64,000 nucleotides of DNA from Begonia masoniana (Eukaryota; Streptophyta; Magnoliopsida; Cucurbitales; Begoniaceae), in NCBI GenBank assembly GCA_022432975.1, contig CM039502.1, positions 25,566,383 to 25,630,382 of the forward strand. The letters are read 5' to 3'. The notes below the pieces were generated by a model, which was given only the letters and a program-made list of their open reading frames with translations, was not told the DNA's origin and ran no database searches. A program made the translations under genes and the position numbers. Of the stretch, positions 26,042-37,833 are shown in pieces (the stretch's first letter is position 1; every line of letters starts with the position of its first letter).

Positions 26042-26584
26042 ATGTCTGGTGAAAGACAAACTGATCTAGCTGAGGGGTCAACGTCAACGTTGGTCACCGG
26101 CGATCACCAGAACCTGCAAGGGCCGGCTGCACCAGTGAGCCGGTATGAGTCACAAAAACGGCGTGATTGGAACACTTTTGGGCAGTATCTTCATAATCAA
26201 TCACCTCCGATTGCACTTTCACAGTGTAATTCCAACCATGTTCTTGACTTTCTTCATTACTTAGATCAGTTTGGAAAAACTAAGGTTCATTTACATGGCT
26301 GTGCTTTCTTCGGCCATCCAGATCCTCCATCACCTTGCACATGTCCTCTCCGGCAGGCGTGGGGGAGTCTCGATGCTTTAATTGGACGGCTCCGAGCAGC
26401 ATACGAAGAACACGGCGGGTCTCCGGATGCAAATCCATTTGGAAATGGAGCGATCAGAGTTTATTTACGTGAAGTAAAGGATGGTCAAGCAAAGGCTAGA
26501 GGAATTTCTTTCAGGAAGAAGAAGAAAAGGGGAAATCAAATTAAATTCAATGAAGAAGCAAGGGTTATCAAACAGTCGAGTTGA
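26042..26584 (+). CDS. LSH: ALOG-domain (LSH/G1 family) transcriptional regulator
   Basis: An intact, intronless 180-residue protein. The ALOG domain runs from about residue 34 ([18 protein letters not shown]) to 153 and carries the family's zinc-ribbon insert, with ligand candidates H83 or H85, C87, C99 and C101, then [22 protein letters not shown] and [26 protein letters not shown] basic nuclear-localisation cluster, RKKKKR, follows at 158-163. ALOG proteins are plant nuclear DNA-binding regulators of light-dependent growth, organ boundaries and inflorescence or nodule development; the domain is thought to derive from a DIRS-type retroelement recombinase. The ATG at 26042 fits the usual N-terminus; the upstream in-frame TTG at 26030 is unlikely to be used. 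Which LSH paralogue this is cannot be told. Just after the stop, GATG|GTAAGT near 26612 could be a 3'-UTR splice donor. Confidence 0.95.
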   Translation: MSGERQTDLAEGSTSTLVTGDHQNLQGPAAPVSRYESQKRRDWNTFGQYLHNQSPPIALSQCNSNHVLDFLHYLDQFGKTKVHLHGCAFFGHPDPPSPCTCPLRQAWGSLDALIGRLRAAYEEHGGSPDANPFGNGAIRVYLREVKDGQAKARGISFRKKKKRGNQIKFNEEARVIKQSS

Positions 26585-29198
26585 TGTTCCCTTTTGATTA
26601 CTGTTCACGATGGTAAGTTTTTTTTCAGCGAATTTACTGCACAATTCAGTTCCTCTTCAATGGATTCTTAAGAAGTTAATAGGGATCCCTTTTTGGAGCG
26701 TAGATGTTAGGACTTAACCCTAATTTGTCTAAGACTAATAAAGATAGCAGGAATAAGCATAGAAACAGTAGAAAACATACAATGGCATGCTTCTCTGCAT
26801 CAGAAATCTAATTATCCAACGATAAAACCCTAAAACCACTTCCCAAGACTTTCAATAATCACTTTTACATTTGCCATTTTTTTAAACGTTGAAGAAACCG
26901 AAAAAGAAATTAGATTGTTTTGAATAAAATTTATGAGGAAAAAGCACTTAAAAATGGCTACGAACATCCTCTAAAACCAATAAGAAAAATAATCAAAGAA
27001 AGCCAGAGATGATGAAATTTAACAAATAATATTCGAAAGAAATTAACTTATATACGAACTTTATTTCAGGGTATAATCTCACTCTTTCTTAAAAAATCTA
27101 TGTTAAAAACTATTTGCTTTTATTATGTATTCTGCCAAAATGTTCACTTTTCACTATTATTTTGGCCCCTTTATGATTCTGTTTGATTTTGTGCTCCCCA
27201 TGCATGGATGATTAGCCATGTCACAAATTTTTGTTGATATATATATGTGTTGAGATATATATTTGTGTCTATAAACACTCACACAAGCCCACAGGCATTT
27301 TTTTAATATTCAACATGGAGTTAGATCATTTTTCATTAAAAATTTCTTGACTTTCTTTGTCTTATGTACCACATCTGTCCAACATTCCATCAATTCTATA
27401 TTCTTTTATAAAACATGTTATCTTAGTGTCGGCATGTCTCTAATTAAGCTTTTTAGAAAAAAAATTTAACTACCTACCTAGAAGAAAATTTCCTCAAATA
27501 ACTGTTGGGAAAAAATAGACAACAGTTTTAGGCATTAAAATATTGTTATTAAGGAGAAAATAGGTGGCTTCATGGGATTTTTTTTTTTTTTTGGTAAAAT
27601 TTATCAGCGTATGCTCCGAATGAAGGACAAGTTCAGGTTTTATGACAGTTTCTTTGGCCATTGTTTATTACTGTAATCGCGTTCCAAGGTTTAATCACAC
27701 TTTTGTTCCATATAAGAAACAACATACGAGATCGTGACTGTCCCTGGATTTAGAAAATTGTTATTGTAGTGTGATAGATGTAACTCTTTCATGGTAGTTT
27801 TCTTTGAAACAAACATATAAACATATTCTAATCCGTTGTGGAAAACAGTTTCTTGATTCTACTTTTCATAGGCATCAAGTCTACAAGAACATCTTATGCA
27901 ATAATATTGTGTGTTTGATGTTTTTGTGCATATGTTTGCTCGAACGCATTCTTAATTAATATGGTTGTACCCAATTAAGTTTTTGATAAAATCTTAGTTT
28001 TCTTAGATAGGTTCATTCACGAACATATACACAAAACAAATATGTAACAATGAAATTAGTGATTATTAAAAATAATGTATTTTTATTATTATTCTCTTAA
28101 AACAAAATTTTGAAAATGTATTCATTTCTGTTTACATAGAGTTGTGGAGAGGAATAAACAAATCGAAAAAACCTAAAGCATAGATGCAAAGAGAAATATA
28201 GGCAGAGAGAAAATTGTGGAAGACAAAAAAAAAAAACAGTAGGCGAAGTACATTTGTGCATAAAGTAAATTCTAAGAGTATTGAATTTTTCTTGGTGAAT
28301 ATTTTAAAAAATATTGTAGTCATAATTTAGATAGATATTTTTTTACAATTAACTTAAGTGATTTTTTCAAATTTAGGTTGCCACGTAAATTCTTAGCATT
28401 TACATTTTACATATTATTTTTTCTTACCTTTTTCTATTATATTTTAACAACACGAGGAATTATTCATGGTAATTTATGCTGCATCTGTGCTAATATTTGT
28501 TATACCACGTAATGATTTCAATTAGTAATATGAGGGTCTTGTTGTTATATTTGGTAGAGTTGGAAACTAAAAAATCAATGGAAATTGTGGAAAATTAAAA
28601 ATGGATGTAAGATTGAAAAATATTGTCATGGTATGGCCATCGACACTAAACAAGAAATCGTTCAAGTAGAAAACTAGAATAAAGTGAATAGCGATTACCA
28701 CCAACTTATAGCTTACATTAGCAGACGGATTATTGTTAAGTGTCTAAGAGATACAACTGTCAAAGAAATATGTTATACATTCAAAATTATAAGAAGCAAA
28801 ATATAATAAAATTTTCTCAAAAAGAAAATTATACACTTTTCAAATGTCATAATCAACAACGGGTATTGAGAACAAATTGACAAAAATGAACGAACTGAAC
28901 TTTTATTTCAAAGTTTGTCTGACACATGATTATCTCATTATAATTTGAGCAACGATGTTGTAAAAACTACATTGATATTCAATAATATTGTAGTTTTTGT
29001 GAATGTCTTATATATAATAAGAGGAAGATAAAAAAAAAAGGTATTCAAGTGAGTGCTAACACGTCAAACAGGCCAAAATCTAGAATTAATATATATATAT
29101 ATATAGTGTTATCCTTATAGCAAGATGAATCTCATAAAAGATTATCGTTGAAAGTGTTGAAGGAATAAGGCCCTAAGAACACTAAAGAAGCAATAAAG
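26585..29198. other. Intergenic AT-rich DNA, no gene seen
   Basis: The first 100-200 bases are probably the 3' UTR of the ALOG gene. The rest is AT-rich with a T run near 27570-27592, (AT)n tracts near 27238 and 29088-29105, and an A run near 28228. Short open frames are unsupported. Confidence 0.6.
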
Positions 29199-29375
29199 TG
29201 ATCCAACAGTTTTGTAATCGAAACAGAAATATAAGGAAAATTAAAGAAATAACCTTTAGGGAAATCAATAATTCCATAACATAGGCTAATGTTTAATGTC
29301 TAAAAGCAACCATTAAATAGAAGCATAAAATACAAGATAATCATGGGCTTGTTCGGGTCTGTTTGTCCTACATCA
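29199..29375 (-). repeat. 3' LTR of the gag-only element
   Basis: 177 bp, shares with the other LTR a GTAATCGAAAC start block, ATAACCTT(T/C)AGGGAAATCAATAATTC and the TCCTAC(A/C)TCA terminus. It is shorter and diverged. Confidence 0.8.
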
Positions 29376-29559
29376 ATGTCCTCCTTTTAAAAGAACTTGT
29401 CCTCGAGTTTTATCGCTACAAATAATTCATCCGGGCGAATATACTTTGTTCGTTGACGCTGGAAGCTATGGAACTAGGACAATCTTCTTATCAAGCCACT
29501 GAAACATAAATATATTATCTCGTCCTTTATAAGTTGTATCAACTTCATAAATTCAGGGT

Positions 29560-29850
29560 CGTCCAAGTAAGACATAACAAACATCTATATCCACCGCATC
29601 ATATGTGATTTCATCTTTATAATACGTCTCGACGGACATTGGGATCTTCCCGACTTCATGTACTCGTACCTCAGGTCCATTTTTAATTCATGTAAGTTTG
29701 TACTGGAAATGATGTTATTTCACCTGTAAAATTAGGGTCTTCACCATAGCCTTGAAAATTATATTTTCTATATTGTCACTGTCAACAATCACATTACTGA
29801 CTTTGCCGTCAATGGTGCATATTTTTTTGGAATATCTGTGGTGTTAAGAG
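29560..29850 (-). pseudogene. Retropepsin remnant of the gag-only element
   Basis: On the minus strand the translation shows VSNVIVDSDNIENI, where plant gypsy proteases have a DSG-type active site in a VIxDxGSxEN context; the G is replaced by D. Downstream comes GPEVRVHEVGKIPMSVE, then YYKDEITYDAVDIDVCYVLLGRP, the usual C-terminal protease block ending LLGRPW, here followed by a stop at the W position. Inactive by the loss of the active-site glycine and by stops. Confidence 0.7.
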
Positions 29851-30009
29851 TTGTCTAGTTCTTTTGAGGTAATCAAAAGTCGTTGAATGACGTACACAAC
29901 TTCTTCGCCCACATCTCCTTCTCCAATTTTAGCATCTTTATAAATATCTCCTTCAATTTATCAACACCACCATCATCTATAAAATTAATTGGACGCCTGC
30001 TCGAACAAT

Positions 30010-30800
30010 TATTAGAAAGGTGGCTTAGTTGGTTGCACCGAAAATAATTTTTTAGATTAGGACATGCATAAGAATTATTATTGACTTGTTGGCGAGGTTG
30101 AAGTGGAGGATCATCTTGAACAATGGTTGAAGAACTTCCACTAAGATTATATTCTGATTTTTTATTTGAAGGACCATCATTCTGACTATTAGTTTTGTCT
30201 TCAATTTTTGGAGTCTGTCGTCGAAAGTTATGTGGCGTTCACACTGAAGTCCTGTTGATTTTCCTTCTACTTTCATTGTCAGTTTAATTACATATGTTAT
30301 AGTGCAAACGGGTTGAAGAGTCAATCGATCTTGAATAGATAATTTAAGGCCTCTAATATAGTGAGCTATCAGTTAATCCTCTGTCTTAGAAAAATTCACC
30401 CTCACATTTAGTCAATAAAATTCTTCAGTATATTCATTGACTGTACGATTGGCTTGACGAAAATTCTGATATTGTAGATATAAATATTTCTCGTAGTATG
30501 GAGGAAGAAATCATCGTTGTAATAGTTGTTTCATCTTGGCCCAAGTTCGAACCCTCATTTTTCTTTGCCTTTGTCGATTAAATTGGAGTTGCTCCCACAA
30601 CAGTGAAGCTCCCCCTTTAAGTTTATAAGTCACGAGATTCACTTGCTTCTCCTCAGCGATACTTAATAGTGGAAAAAAATTTCAACATTATGAACCCAAT
30701 CAAGGAATTTCTCAATATTTAATCGACTATCAAAAGTCGGTAAATCCATCTTCATCTTGAATTTGTGAGTAGTGGGCCTTTGATTAAAAACTCGATCGTT
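30010..30800 (-). pseudogene. Ty3/gypsy gag remnant with broken zinc knuckle
   Basis: The minus-strand translation gives, in order: KMDLPTFDSRLNIEKFLDWVHNVE-like sequence (30690-30760), GGASLLWEQLQFNRQ-like capsid sequence (30570-30620), FRQANRTVNEYTEEFY-like (30420-30475), LIAHYIRGLKLSIQDRL (30310-30370) and TYVIKLTMKVE (30260-30300). A zinc-knuckle-like segment, YFRCNQLSHLSNNC near 30010-30050, has its first cysteine changed to tyrosine. Several stops and frame changes are present. The order matches plant gypsy gag. Confidence 0.75.
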
Positions 30801-31719
30801 ACAAAAATTATCTCCTTCATCGGACGAAAAATTAATTCTTTGTGGTTGTTTTCAATGTAAATTTTGGTGTTGTTGACGATTGGAATCATTAGTAACTCAA
30901 TCTAACGAAAAATATAAGTCTTGTTCATTAGGGTTTCAAACTAGGTGGGTCGAACCCCTAGCTGGCTCACAGAAAAAATCATCATTGAATTCGAGGTCGG
31001 TGTTGTTGCTAGTTAGAAACCCTCGCGGGTCACCGACAATGTTGGGCCGCTAGTGAATCAGCCGTGGTCGTCTCTGATAGGTGCAAAATTCGACTTTCGC
31101 AAGCTTTCGAGTTGTGCGGTGGAAAATTGCGACTGCCGACCGATTCTGCTCTGGTCGCTGTTGTCCAGGTGCAATGTGGGTCATTGTCGATGTTGAAAGG
31201 AGGTCGCCATCACTCGTCAAGCAGTGCTGGAGGTGCAAGATCTCGATTTTGGACATAGTGCACGAACACCGCCTCTGTTTGGTCGAGTACCTGATCAGAA
31301 GAATGCATGTTGGTGTTTTAGGCGATCTCTGGCCAGCGAGTTCGATCGATCTAGCCTTGTGACGTGACTGGCTTATTACTAGGGTGAGGGTTTCCTTCTT
31401 CACCCACCCTAGGGCTTGTCACCAGCTTTCTTTCTTCGGTCAAATTAGGGTTTTGCCATAAAATTATTTTGTTGTTTTCCTTCTTTAATCATCATCTTCT
31501 TGGCTTTCGTCTGATTCGCTAAAATCAAATTTTTTAGCCCGTGATGCAATCAAAATATGTGCAAGATTGCAGAGAATTTTGTGAATTTCATCAAACTTTC
31601 TTTCGAATTGTTGCTCCATGGCTTCAACTCATTATTCGAGAATTTTCAGTTGTCGACGACTTGTTTTCCACTAAGACCTTCATCAGATCGAGGTCAAAAT
31701 TCTTGCTCTAATACCAATT

Positions 31720-31928
31720 TGGTGTAGCAAAAATATTGTTTCGTAATCGAAACAAGGATATTGAGAAAATTAGGGAGATAACCTTCAGGGAAATCAATAA
31801 TTCAATAACAAAGTGTAACGCTTAATGTCTAACAGCAACTATTAAATAAAAATAAAAAATAAATAATTAAAATCAAATAATAAAAGATAATCGTGGACTG
31901 GCATGTTAGGTCTGCTTATCCTACCTCA
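31720..31928 (-). repeat. 5' LTR of the gag-only element
   Basis: 209 bp, beginning TGGTGTAGC and ending CCTACCTCA on the plus strand, bounded on the interior side by the primer-binding site at 31705-31716. Confidence 0.8.
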
Positions 31929-31933
31929 TACAG

Positions 31934-33049
31934 GCTGCAACTACTTAAAATAGAGAAAATATTATCATATGCCAAGATTATGTCAACTTCATAACTCATG
32001 AATCCCATTGATTATGTAACTCTGATACATCTTATAAAATTGCTTCTAAAGTATGATATTTTATATCTTACACTACAATTAATTTCGATATTTTTAAAAT
32101 AGAAAATTGTCACATTTCTAAAATAATTTTAAATTGTGAGTAGGTATTTAAAGATGTCACATATGTTTCAAATATTATATTAAATCTATTATCAAATAGA
32201 GTTCTTGATGACAATAGCTACGAGAATAAATTTGATGACGATAAATAGAAACTTAGCAAAGGGTCTCTCATTGTTGCAAAAGAAAACAGAGAATCAAGTA
32301 ATCATGTAACTCAAGATTTGTGAAAGAAGCATTTGGAAATGTTGAACATCATAGCTCATCTATTGAGTTATGGCTTAAATAGCTTTATGACATGAGTGAA
32401 AAATCCAAATACTTAGTAAGAAATATTGTTTGTCACAACTTAAAAGAGTAGAGTCATGGCAAGCTTTATTCATTGTCACGTAAGAAAACAACATAGAGTT
32501 TCCTTTTAAAAGATTTCTAATTAAGGATAATAAAAACTTTAGGTAGTGCATGTTTCATGGTAAGATTTTGTAACATCCCTACTCCAAGTACGATATTTTA
32601 TATTTTTGTTCGAAGTCCACACGATTTTATTTTTGAGGTTAGTTCAAAACTCGTTGTACTAAGTATAAAGGTGAATCCTACTTATAAACCATATATTTTT
32701 TACTATCCCAAACGATGTAAGATTGTGCACCCTTATTAGTATGAGTTGGACTCTCACATTGGGTCTCTTTAACTTCACATGGGAGACTGTGACATATGAA
32801 AACAACGTAGACATGATAACAAAAACTTTGTAGAAAAATAAATATGAATTATGTAGAGATTCTGTATTATACAATCTATCTAATCGTAAATGAGGGAGGG
32901 AAGAGAATTGTGGTGTCCTAGCACCCACATCAAAAAGTTAATCTCTAACTGTGGCTAAAAGAAGGAAAAAAGAGAAGAAAGCCTTCAAACTCTCTCCCTA
33001 TTTTTTGCCCCGTGCAACTGTTCATTGCCAGTTTGTAGAACTATCACTC
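31934..33049. other. Intergenic, possible short LTR-like fragment
   Basis: AT-rich. At 32569-32796 a TGTAACATCCC start and a CTGTGACA end enclose about 228 bp with GATGTAAGATTGTG, but flanking bases (GATTT and TATGA) do not match, so an element is not established. No gene seen. Confidence 0.4.
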
Positions 33050-33057
33050 TATAAATA
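33050..33057 (+). promoter_or_regulatory. TATA box (TATAAATA) of candidate small gene
   Basis: CTCTATAAATATAG at 33047-33060 is a strong plant TATA-box match. It is followed by a purine-rich leader and an ATG about 100 bases downstream. Confidence 0.5.
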
Positions 33058-33156
33058 TAGAGCAGTAAAGGGACATACATACAAAAAAAAAAAAAAAAAA
33101 ACATAAAGGGTAAGAGAAAATTGTGAGAGAGAGAAAGAGAGAGAGAAATAAGTGAT

Positions 33157-34320
33157 ATGCAATTGTGCAAAAGGTGAGTTATAAGATGAATGGATCTGTA
33201 TAATGAATCGTTTATTTTTTGTCTATTATTTTTCGTATTTTTATCTACTGAATCAAACATGGAAAAAATTATTCCTGATAGGTCTGCATTTATCATCGTT
33301 TTTTGTATCGCCTAATTGTTTTCATCAACTTGTTCTTTGAAATTTATCTTTCCATAATAAATTATAAATTTACTTCCATTCTTTAAACCATTTTTCTTCT
33401 AAAATTTAAGATATCTATATATATTCATAGCTTCTTGTGTTAATTCTGTAAACATTTTTCGAAACTCTATTTAAAAGAATGTTGAAAACACTTCTTGCAA
33501 ATTCTTATGACTAGATTTAGAGATCAAATCAATGATGAACTTATGGGAAAACTCTTGAAATAATTTTTTGTAATTGTTTAAAATACTTACTGAATTGGAT
33601 TCATGTTGTTTCTTGTTGTGTGCACTCATTTGATTGGCATGCATTATGATTCTCTCTTTGAATTTTAACACTTACCCTTGAAGCCTTAAGCTGTTCATAA
33701 CCGAGAGTTTATTTTAGATGTTTCTATTACTATCACTATAGTGCTTGTATATCCATGCAGTTTCCTTTACTGAATCAAACTCTAATTTTGGATGTAACAT
33801 CATTTGAACTATTGCGTACGTTGATGTGAATAAAGGAACTGTTATGAAGCATTCATATTCTTTGGATCTCATTATTGTTTGTTGGGATTCATATTATACA
33901 GGGAGACTCGTAAACTTTGAGAGTTGACTTCTGCATTTAAATCTTGGTATGCTTAGATCTATGTACATCAATCTTAAATGTTAGAAATCACCACATCAAT
34001 TGATGGTAAAAGAAACTTTTAGCCAGTTTTAGAAAACCATGTTTCTTAATGTTATATTTTATAGTCCATCATGATTTTTGTACCATACTTACCTTCTTTT
34101 TTTTTTTTTATTAATATGATCGTTCTATCAACACTTTTAGTGTTCCGTATTATTGTTCCATTTTTAAGATTTTATTTTATTTTTGTTATTTTGCAGGTCT
34201 TTACCTATAAAAACTATGAAAGGAGGTGAGAAAGGCGACGAACTGAAACCCACGTGCAAAAACAAATGCATGGTTAAAGAATATTTACTTATATATAAAT
34301 GTTATATGATGAGACTTTAA
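33157..34320 (+). CDS. Candidate two-exon small peptide gene (46 residues), unknown function
   Basis: I do not recognise this protein. Joining 33157-33173 to 34197-34320 uses a consensus donor (AAAG|GTGAGT) and an acceptor with a T-rich tract (TTTTGCAG), removes a 1023-base intron and gives an open frame from ATG to TAA of 46 codons: MQLCKRSLPIKTMKGGEKGD, then ELKPTCKNKC, then a basic hydrophobic tail. It is rich in lysine and has four cysteines (4, 26, 30, 41). There is no signal peptide. The TATA box at 33050 is well placed and the leader is purine-rich. The transcript could equally be non-coding, with the short frame fortuitous. Only splicing signals and promoter position support it. Confidence 0.3.
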
Positions 34321-34974
34321 TTTAGTATAGAAAAACAATAGTATGTGGAATCACGTAGTTAAAGAACATTTAGTTAATATGTTGTAGTATGTTCAATACA
34401 AGGATAATGCAATGTTTCATCTTTAAGGGTAACTTGGTTCTTGTATTCATGGTTTTCTCCCCTTCGGATTGTAATTGTGTGAGAACAATTGGGTAGAGAA
34501 GGCCCATTTTCAAGCTGGATTTGAGATAATTATTCATGTCAATTTAACTTAAAATCTAAAATTTAAATTTAAAAGAAAAAAAAAAGAAAGAGAGTTAAAT
34601 GGTTTTTTTAGCTCTGATAACAATTTAAATATCCAACACAAATTGAGTTCATCATATCAGGTATCGGAACTCTCAAAGTCCAGAGTTCAAAGTGCTAATT
34701 ACCCGATCAAATAAACCAAGAGTAATCTACTTGTCAGGGTAATTCGAACAATTTTGAGTGAAATCACAACCATGCCATGGTCGATCCACATAAGTTTTAA
34801 GCTTTACATGAATAAGTTGGTGGGTTCATCTCATACACACTACATGTTCATTGTATCATGTGTAACTTAGATTCATTATTCTTTGGCAACAAACTAGAAA
34901 TTCACAATTCACCAAGATCCACCACGTGCCAAACAATACACAAGGAAACGAACCAACAGGAAAAAATAGATTAC

Positions 34975-35016
<42 letters not shown>

Positions 35017-36051
35017 GCAATAAAAATTAAACAAGAGTAACAAATTGTTGAGGTTAAGCCTGCTACTACACCTAAATTCAAGTACAAATACTGTGTTACT
35101 ACCAATTAATTTGAACAAACAATGTGTAATGGCAACACATAAAGCTGGAAAAAAAATTACTCCGTTTAGATTACTTAGCAACTCATTTATATAGAGCATT
35201 AGTGATGGAGGAGTGTACCGGCTGCTATGATATGTACTTTGAAGGGCAAGAACATGATTCTGCTAACAACTTTCATGGGAATTCCATCAAAACTTCCCTC
35301 CCACATGGCTAGCCATGGATGTCTGCATCGAAAACACTGAAATCGCTTTTTAAAAACCATATATTGTCGATAAATCAAAGTAATAAATAGAAATTTTCGA
35401 TATTTCATCAAATAGCTCCTTCCACTTTGAAAAATTCAGACCCACGATCCAGAGAGGCAAGTAAACAAACCTATAAATAAACAAGAATGTTTCATTACAA
35501 ATTCGACAGCCTAGTTGCCGGAGATGCCATTCTAAAGAAGATGCCCAAAAAAAAACAATCAGATATAATTAAAACTTTGTCAGTACCAGTCCCTGCTATA
35601 GATTTCCTGTAGCTAAAATTACTGACAGAAAAGTAAATTGTACACTGCAATGCAATATATAGATACGAAGTATATGCCATTCATCCATAACTGTTCTCAC
35701 AAGTCGCAACAAAAGATAGAGGAAACACACCAGCATAAGAATATGGTATAGACTGACTTGTGAGAACTAGATAATGCCGAAATACCCCAAGTCCCAGAAA
35801 TCTAACTACTCTACAAAGATTACATGCAACAGCTAAGCTTCAAAGTCCTATCAGATTGTAGTTTGGAGATGTCTCTGAAGATTACCCCCATTATAACTGA
35901 GATGACGAAAGCACAAAAGGTAAATATATGATATGATACTCAAATTTATAGACGTAACCCACTTATCCTCAACATTCACCTTCAATGTAGAGTGGCATGA
36001 AGTGGGGCTGGTTCTGAGGTAAACTATACAGATCAAAAGTTCAGGACAAGG
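34321..36051. other. Intergenic with (GA)n microsatellite
   Basis: It contains a (GA)n tract at 34977-35012. Short minus-strand frames at 35199-35411 and 35495-35680 were examined and not recognised. The right end is the target site (CAAGG, 36047-36051) of the myosin-carrying retroelement. Confidence 0.5.
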
Positions 36052-36388
36052 TGATGCAGCGGAAAATAAAAAGAAAGAAATATAGCTTGAGAGGGGAAGA
36101 AGAAGAGGAGAAAAGAAAGAAAGAATATAGCCAAGAAAAAAGAGAGGAAGCGAGAAAGAAAAGGGTATTGGAAAATAGCAACACATTACAACTCAATTCA
36201 TCATCATCAACTTCATTCCACAAAGTTACAATGTAACAATTTAAATAGAAAAATTCAACACTAGAAATTTGACACTAGAAGTTTGAAAGACAAAAGCACT
36301 AATGAACCATTAAACACAAAACAAAAAACCACACAATACTAAAAACTATAATTATAAATGACCATAATAAAATATGATGTCCACCTCA
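36052..36388 (-). repeat. 3' LTR of myosin-carrying element
   Basis: 337 bp. On the plus strand it runs from TGATGCAGCGGAAAATAA to AATATGATGTCCACCTCA. Purine-rich at its left edge, which gives artefactual serine/phenylalanine-rich open frames. Confidence 0.9.
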
Positions 36389-36444
36389 ATTCTCCCGGGG
36401 AACGAGAAACTCTCATTCAAGTTAAAAGACCCATAGCACAACAA

Positions 36445-37833
36445 CTAATCAACTTCCCAACCATAAGTTAAGAGGTTGAACAACCTTCTGTCGACGTCCA
36501 CAACCTTGTGTGACCGGGGGCCTGGATCGAAAATCTTTAGAATTGTCCCATAATTTAGTAAAAAAATATCCTGATGATTTCGGAATAGCTCCAATAGGTC
36601 TGAATCCAAATGCTGAAGTGTCTCTTTGCAAATCCACATACAATCACTGTTTGGTCGATTCATCCAACGGACAAGAAAGCGCTGGACCTTACCTTCATTA
36701 GTAAATACCATATGTTCATCTAAAATAGCCTCAATTTTATCCTCACGTGTTGTGATAGGACATGTTAGGAAAACAGTGTTAGGAGCAAAATCAATATATG
36801 GAGAAAGAAAATGATCAACATATGGTTTAAAATGACATTTATAAGCTACCAAGTCGTCGATATTAAAATAACGAGCCGTCATTGCTCTTAATCTTGTTTG
36901 CAAAGTGATTACAGATGACCGTAGACTTAGGTAAGATTTTCTTACTCGATATTGTCTGAAATGCTTCTGAATTCTTAAAGCTCCTGCTTCCCTTCGCATT
37001 TGCTCATATATTTTACGAGCTAATATACCTCTAGAAAATGATTGGAGTTGAATGGCGGCTTCACGCAATGCAACAATTTTTTTGCGGGAGATATATGTAC
37101 GAATTTGCTTTTGAATAATTCTGTCCGCATTTCCAAGTACTTCCCTTTTTTTCACATCCAAAGAAGCCATTTAACCAGCTCTTAAGAACACCATAGTTTC
37201 ACAAGAGTCAACATGAGTTTTCTCTTCCTCAACCTTAGCTTGATTGAACCACTTAGATGTCTCGATAAGTCTTTCAAGACCTTGTTGAATCTTAAGACTC
37301 AATTGATCAAGTTTATCTTTTTTTTCATCTAAGGACTCTTCAACAAATTCATTACGTTCGTCTGCTAAAGAGGGTGGTGGCTCCAATATGTTTGGTGACC
37401 CTGAAAATTGTCAAGAGTCATATTTCTGTCCTTGATGTCTTGAAGCAAACTCTTTTTTCATTAGGTACTTCATTAATTCCCATGTACAAATTTCGCCCTT
37501 GCCATCTAAACTTCTATTTATCGTAAGTTTTTCCCACCACAAATAAGCATACCCTTTGAAACTCCAAGAGGCTAGCAGGATTTTTCTTCTCTCTGAATAA
37601 TCATGGCATTCAAATAATATTTCCAACCTTTCTAACCAATCAAAAACATCATAACGATATGAAAAACCATTAAAAATAGGCATTGAAACATTATAAGATC
37701 TTACATTATCAAAGTGGCCAATTGAAGTTCTTTGCAACCTAATCTCTTGATTCTGATTACATTGAGCACCACTCCTTGTCGTTATATCGGTCCTTTTCAC
37801 GCTGGAGAACTGGAAATAGAACAAACCCAGCAA
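36445..37833 (-). pseudogene. Chimeric frame: gag N-part, myosin XI IQ motifs, chromodomain
   Basis: One reading frame of 463 codons broken by two in-frame stops, TGA at 37411-37413 and TAA at 37171-37173. First part: gypsy gag with MPIFNGFSYRYDVFDWLERLE and ASWSFKGYAYLWWEKL. Then a coiled-coil-like spacer. Then myosin XI neck sequence: MVFLRAG, the TAA where myosins have glutamine, MASLDVKKREVLGNADRIIQ, and three to four IQ motifs (IIQKQIRTYISRKK, AIQLQSFSRGILARK, LRIQKHFRQYRVRKSYL, ITLQTRLRAMTAR) down to about 36859. Last part: a chromodomain-like block (IEAILDEHMVF, RFLVRWMNRPNSDCMW, LLELF) typical of the C-end of plant chromovirus integrase. IQ motifs bind calmodulin in intact myosins. 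Here the frame is broken and no function is claimed. Confidence 0.85.

Larger units (their letters stand above)
29199..31928 (-). mobile_element. Non-autonomous Ty3/gypsy element with gag-protease only (TR-GAG type)
   Basis: Two related terminal repeats, 29199-29375 (3' LTR) and 31720-31928 (5' LTR), flank a 2.3-kb interior. The flanks TAAAG (29194-29198) and TACAG (31929-31933) match at 4 of 5 bases. The 5' LTR is followed on the minus strand by a primer site complementary to initiator tRNA-Met (TGGTATTAGAGC, 31716-31705). A polypurine tract (AAAAGGAGGACAT) abuts the 3' LTR at 29376-29388. The interior has gag, a zinc-knuckle remnant and retropepsin-like sequence but no reverse transcriptase or integrase. 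Many stops show it is old and inactive. Confidence 0.85.

Noticed and set aside
31050..31403. 117-codon minus-strand frame in the leader of the gag-only element
   Set aside because: No family resemblance; lies between primer site and gag, where non-coding leader is expected.
32569..32796. A short solo LTR (TGTAACATCCC to CTGTGACA)
   Set aside because: Flanks GATTT and TATGA do not match and no second copy is in the window; not firm enough to call.
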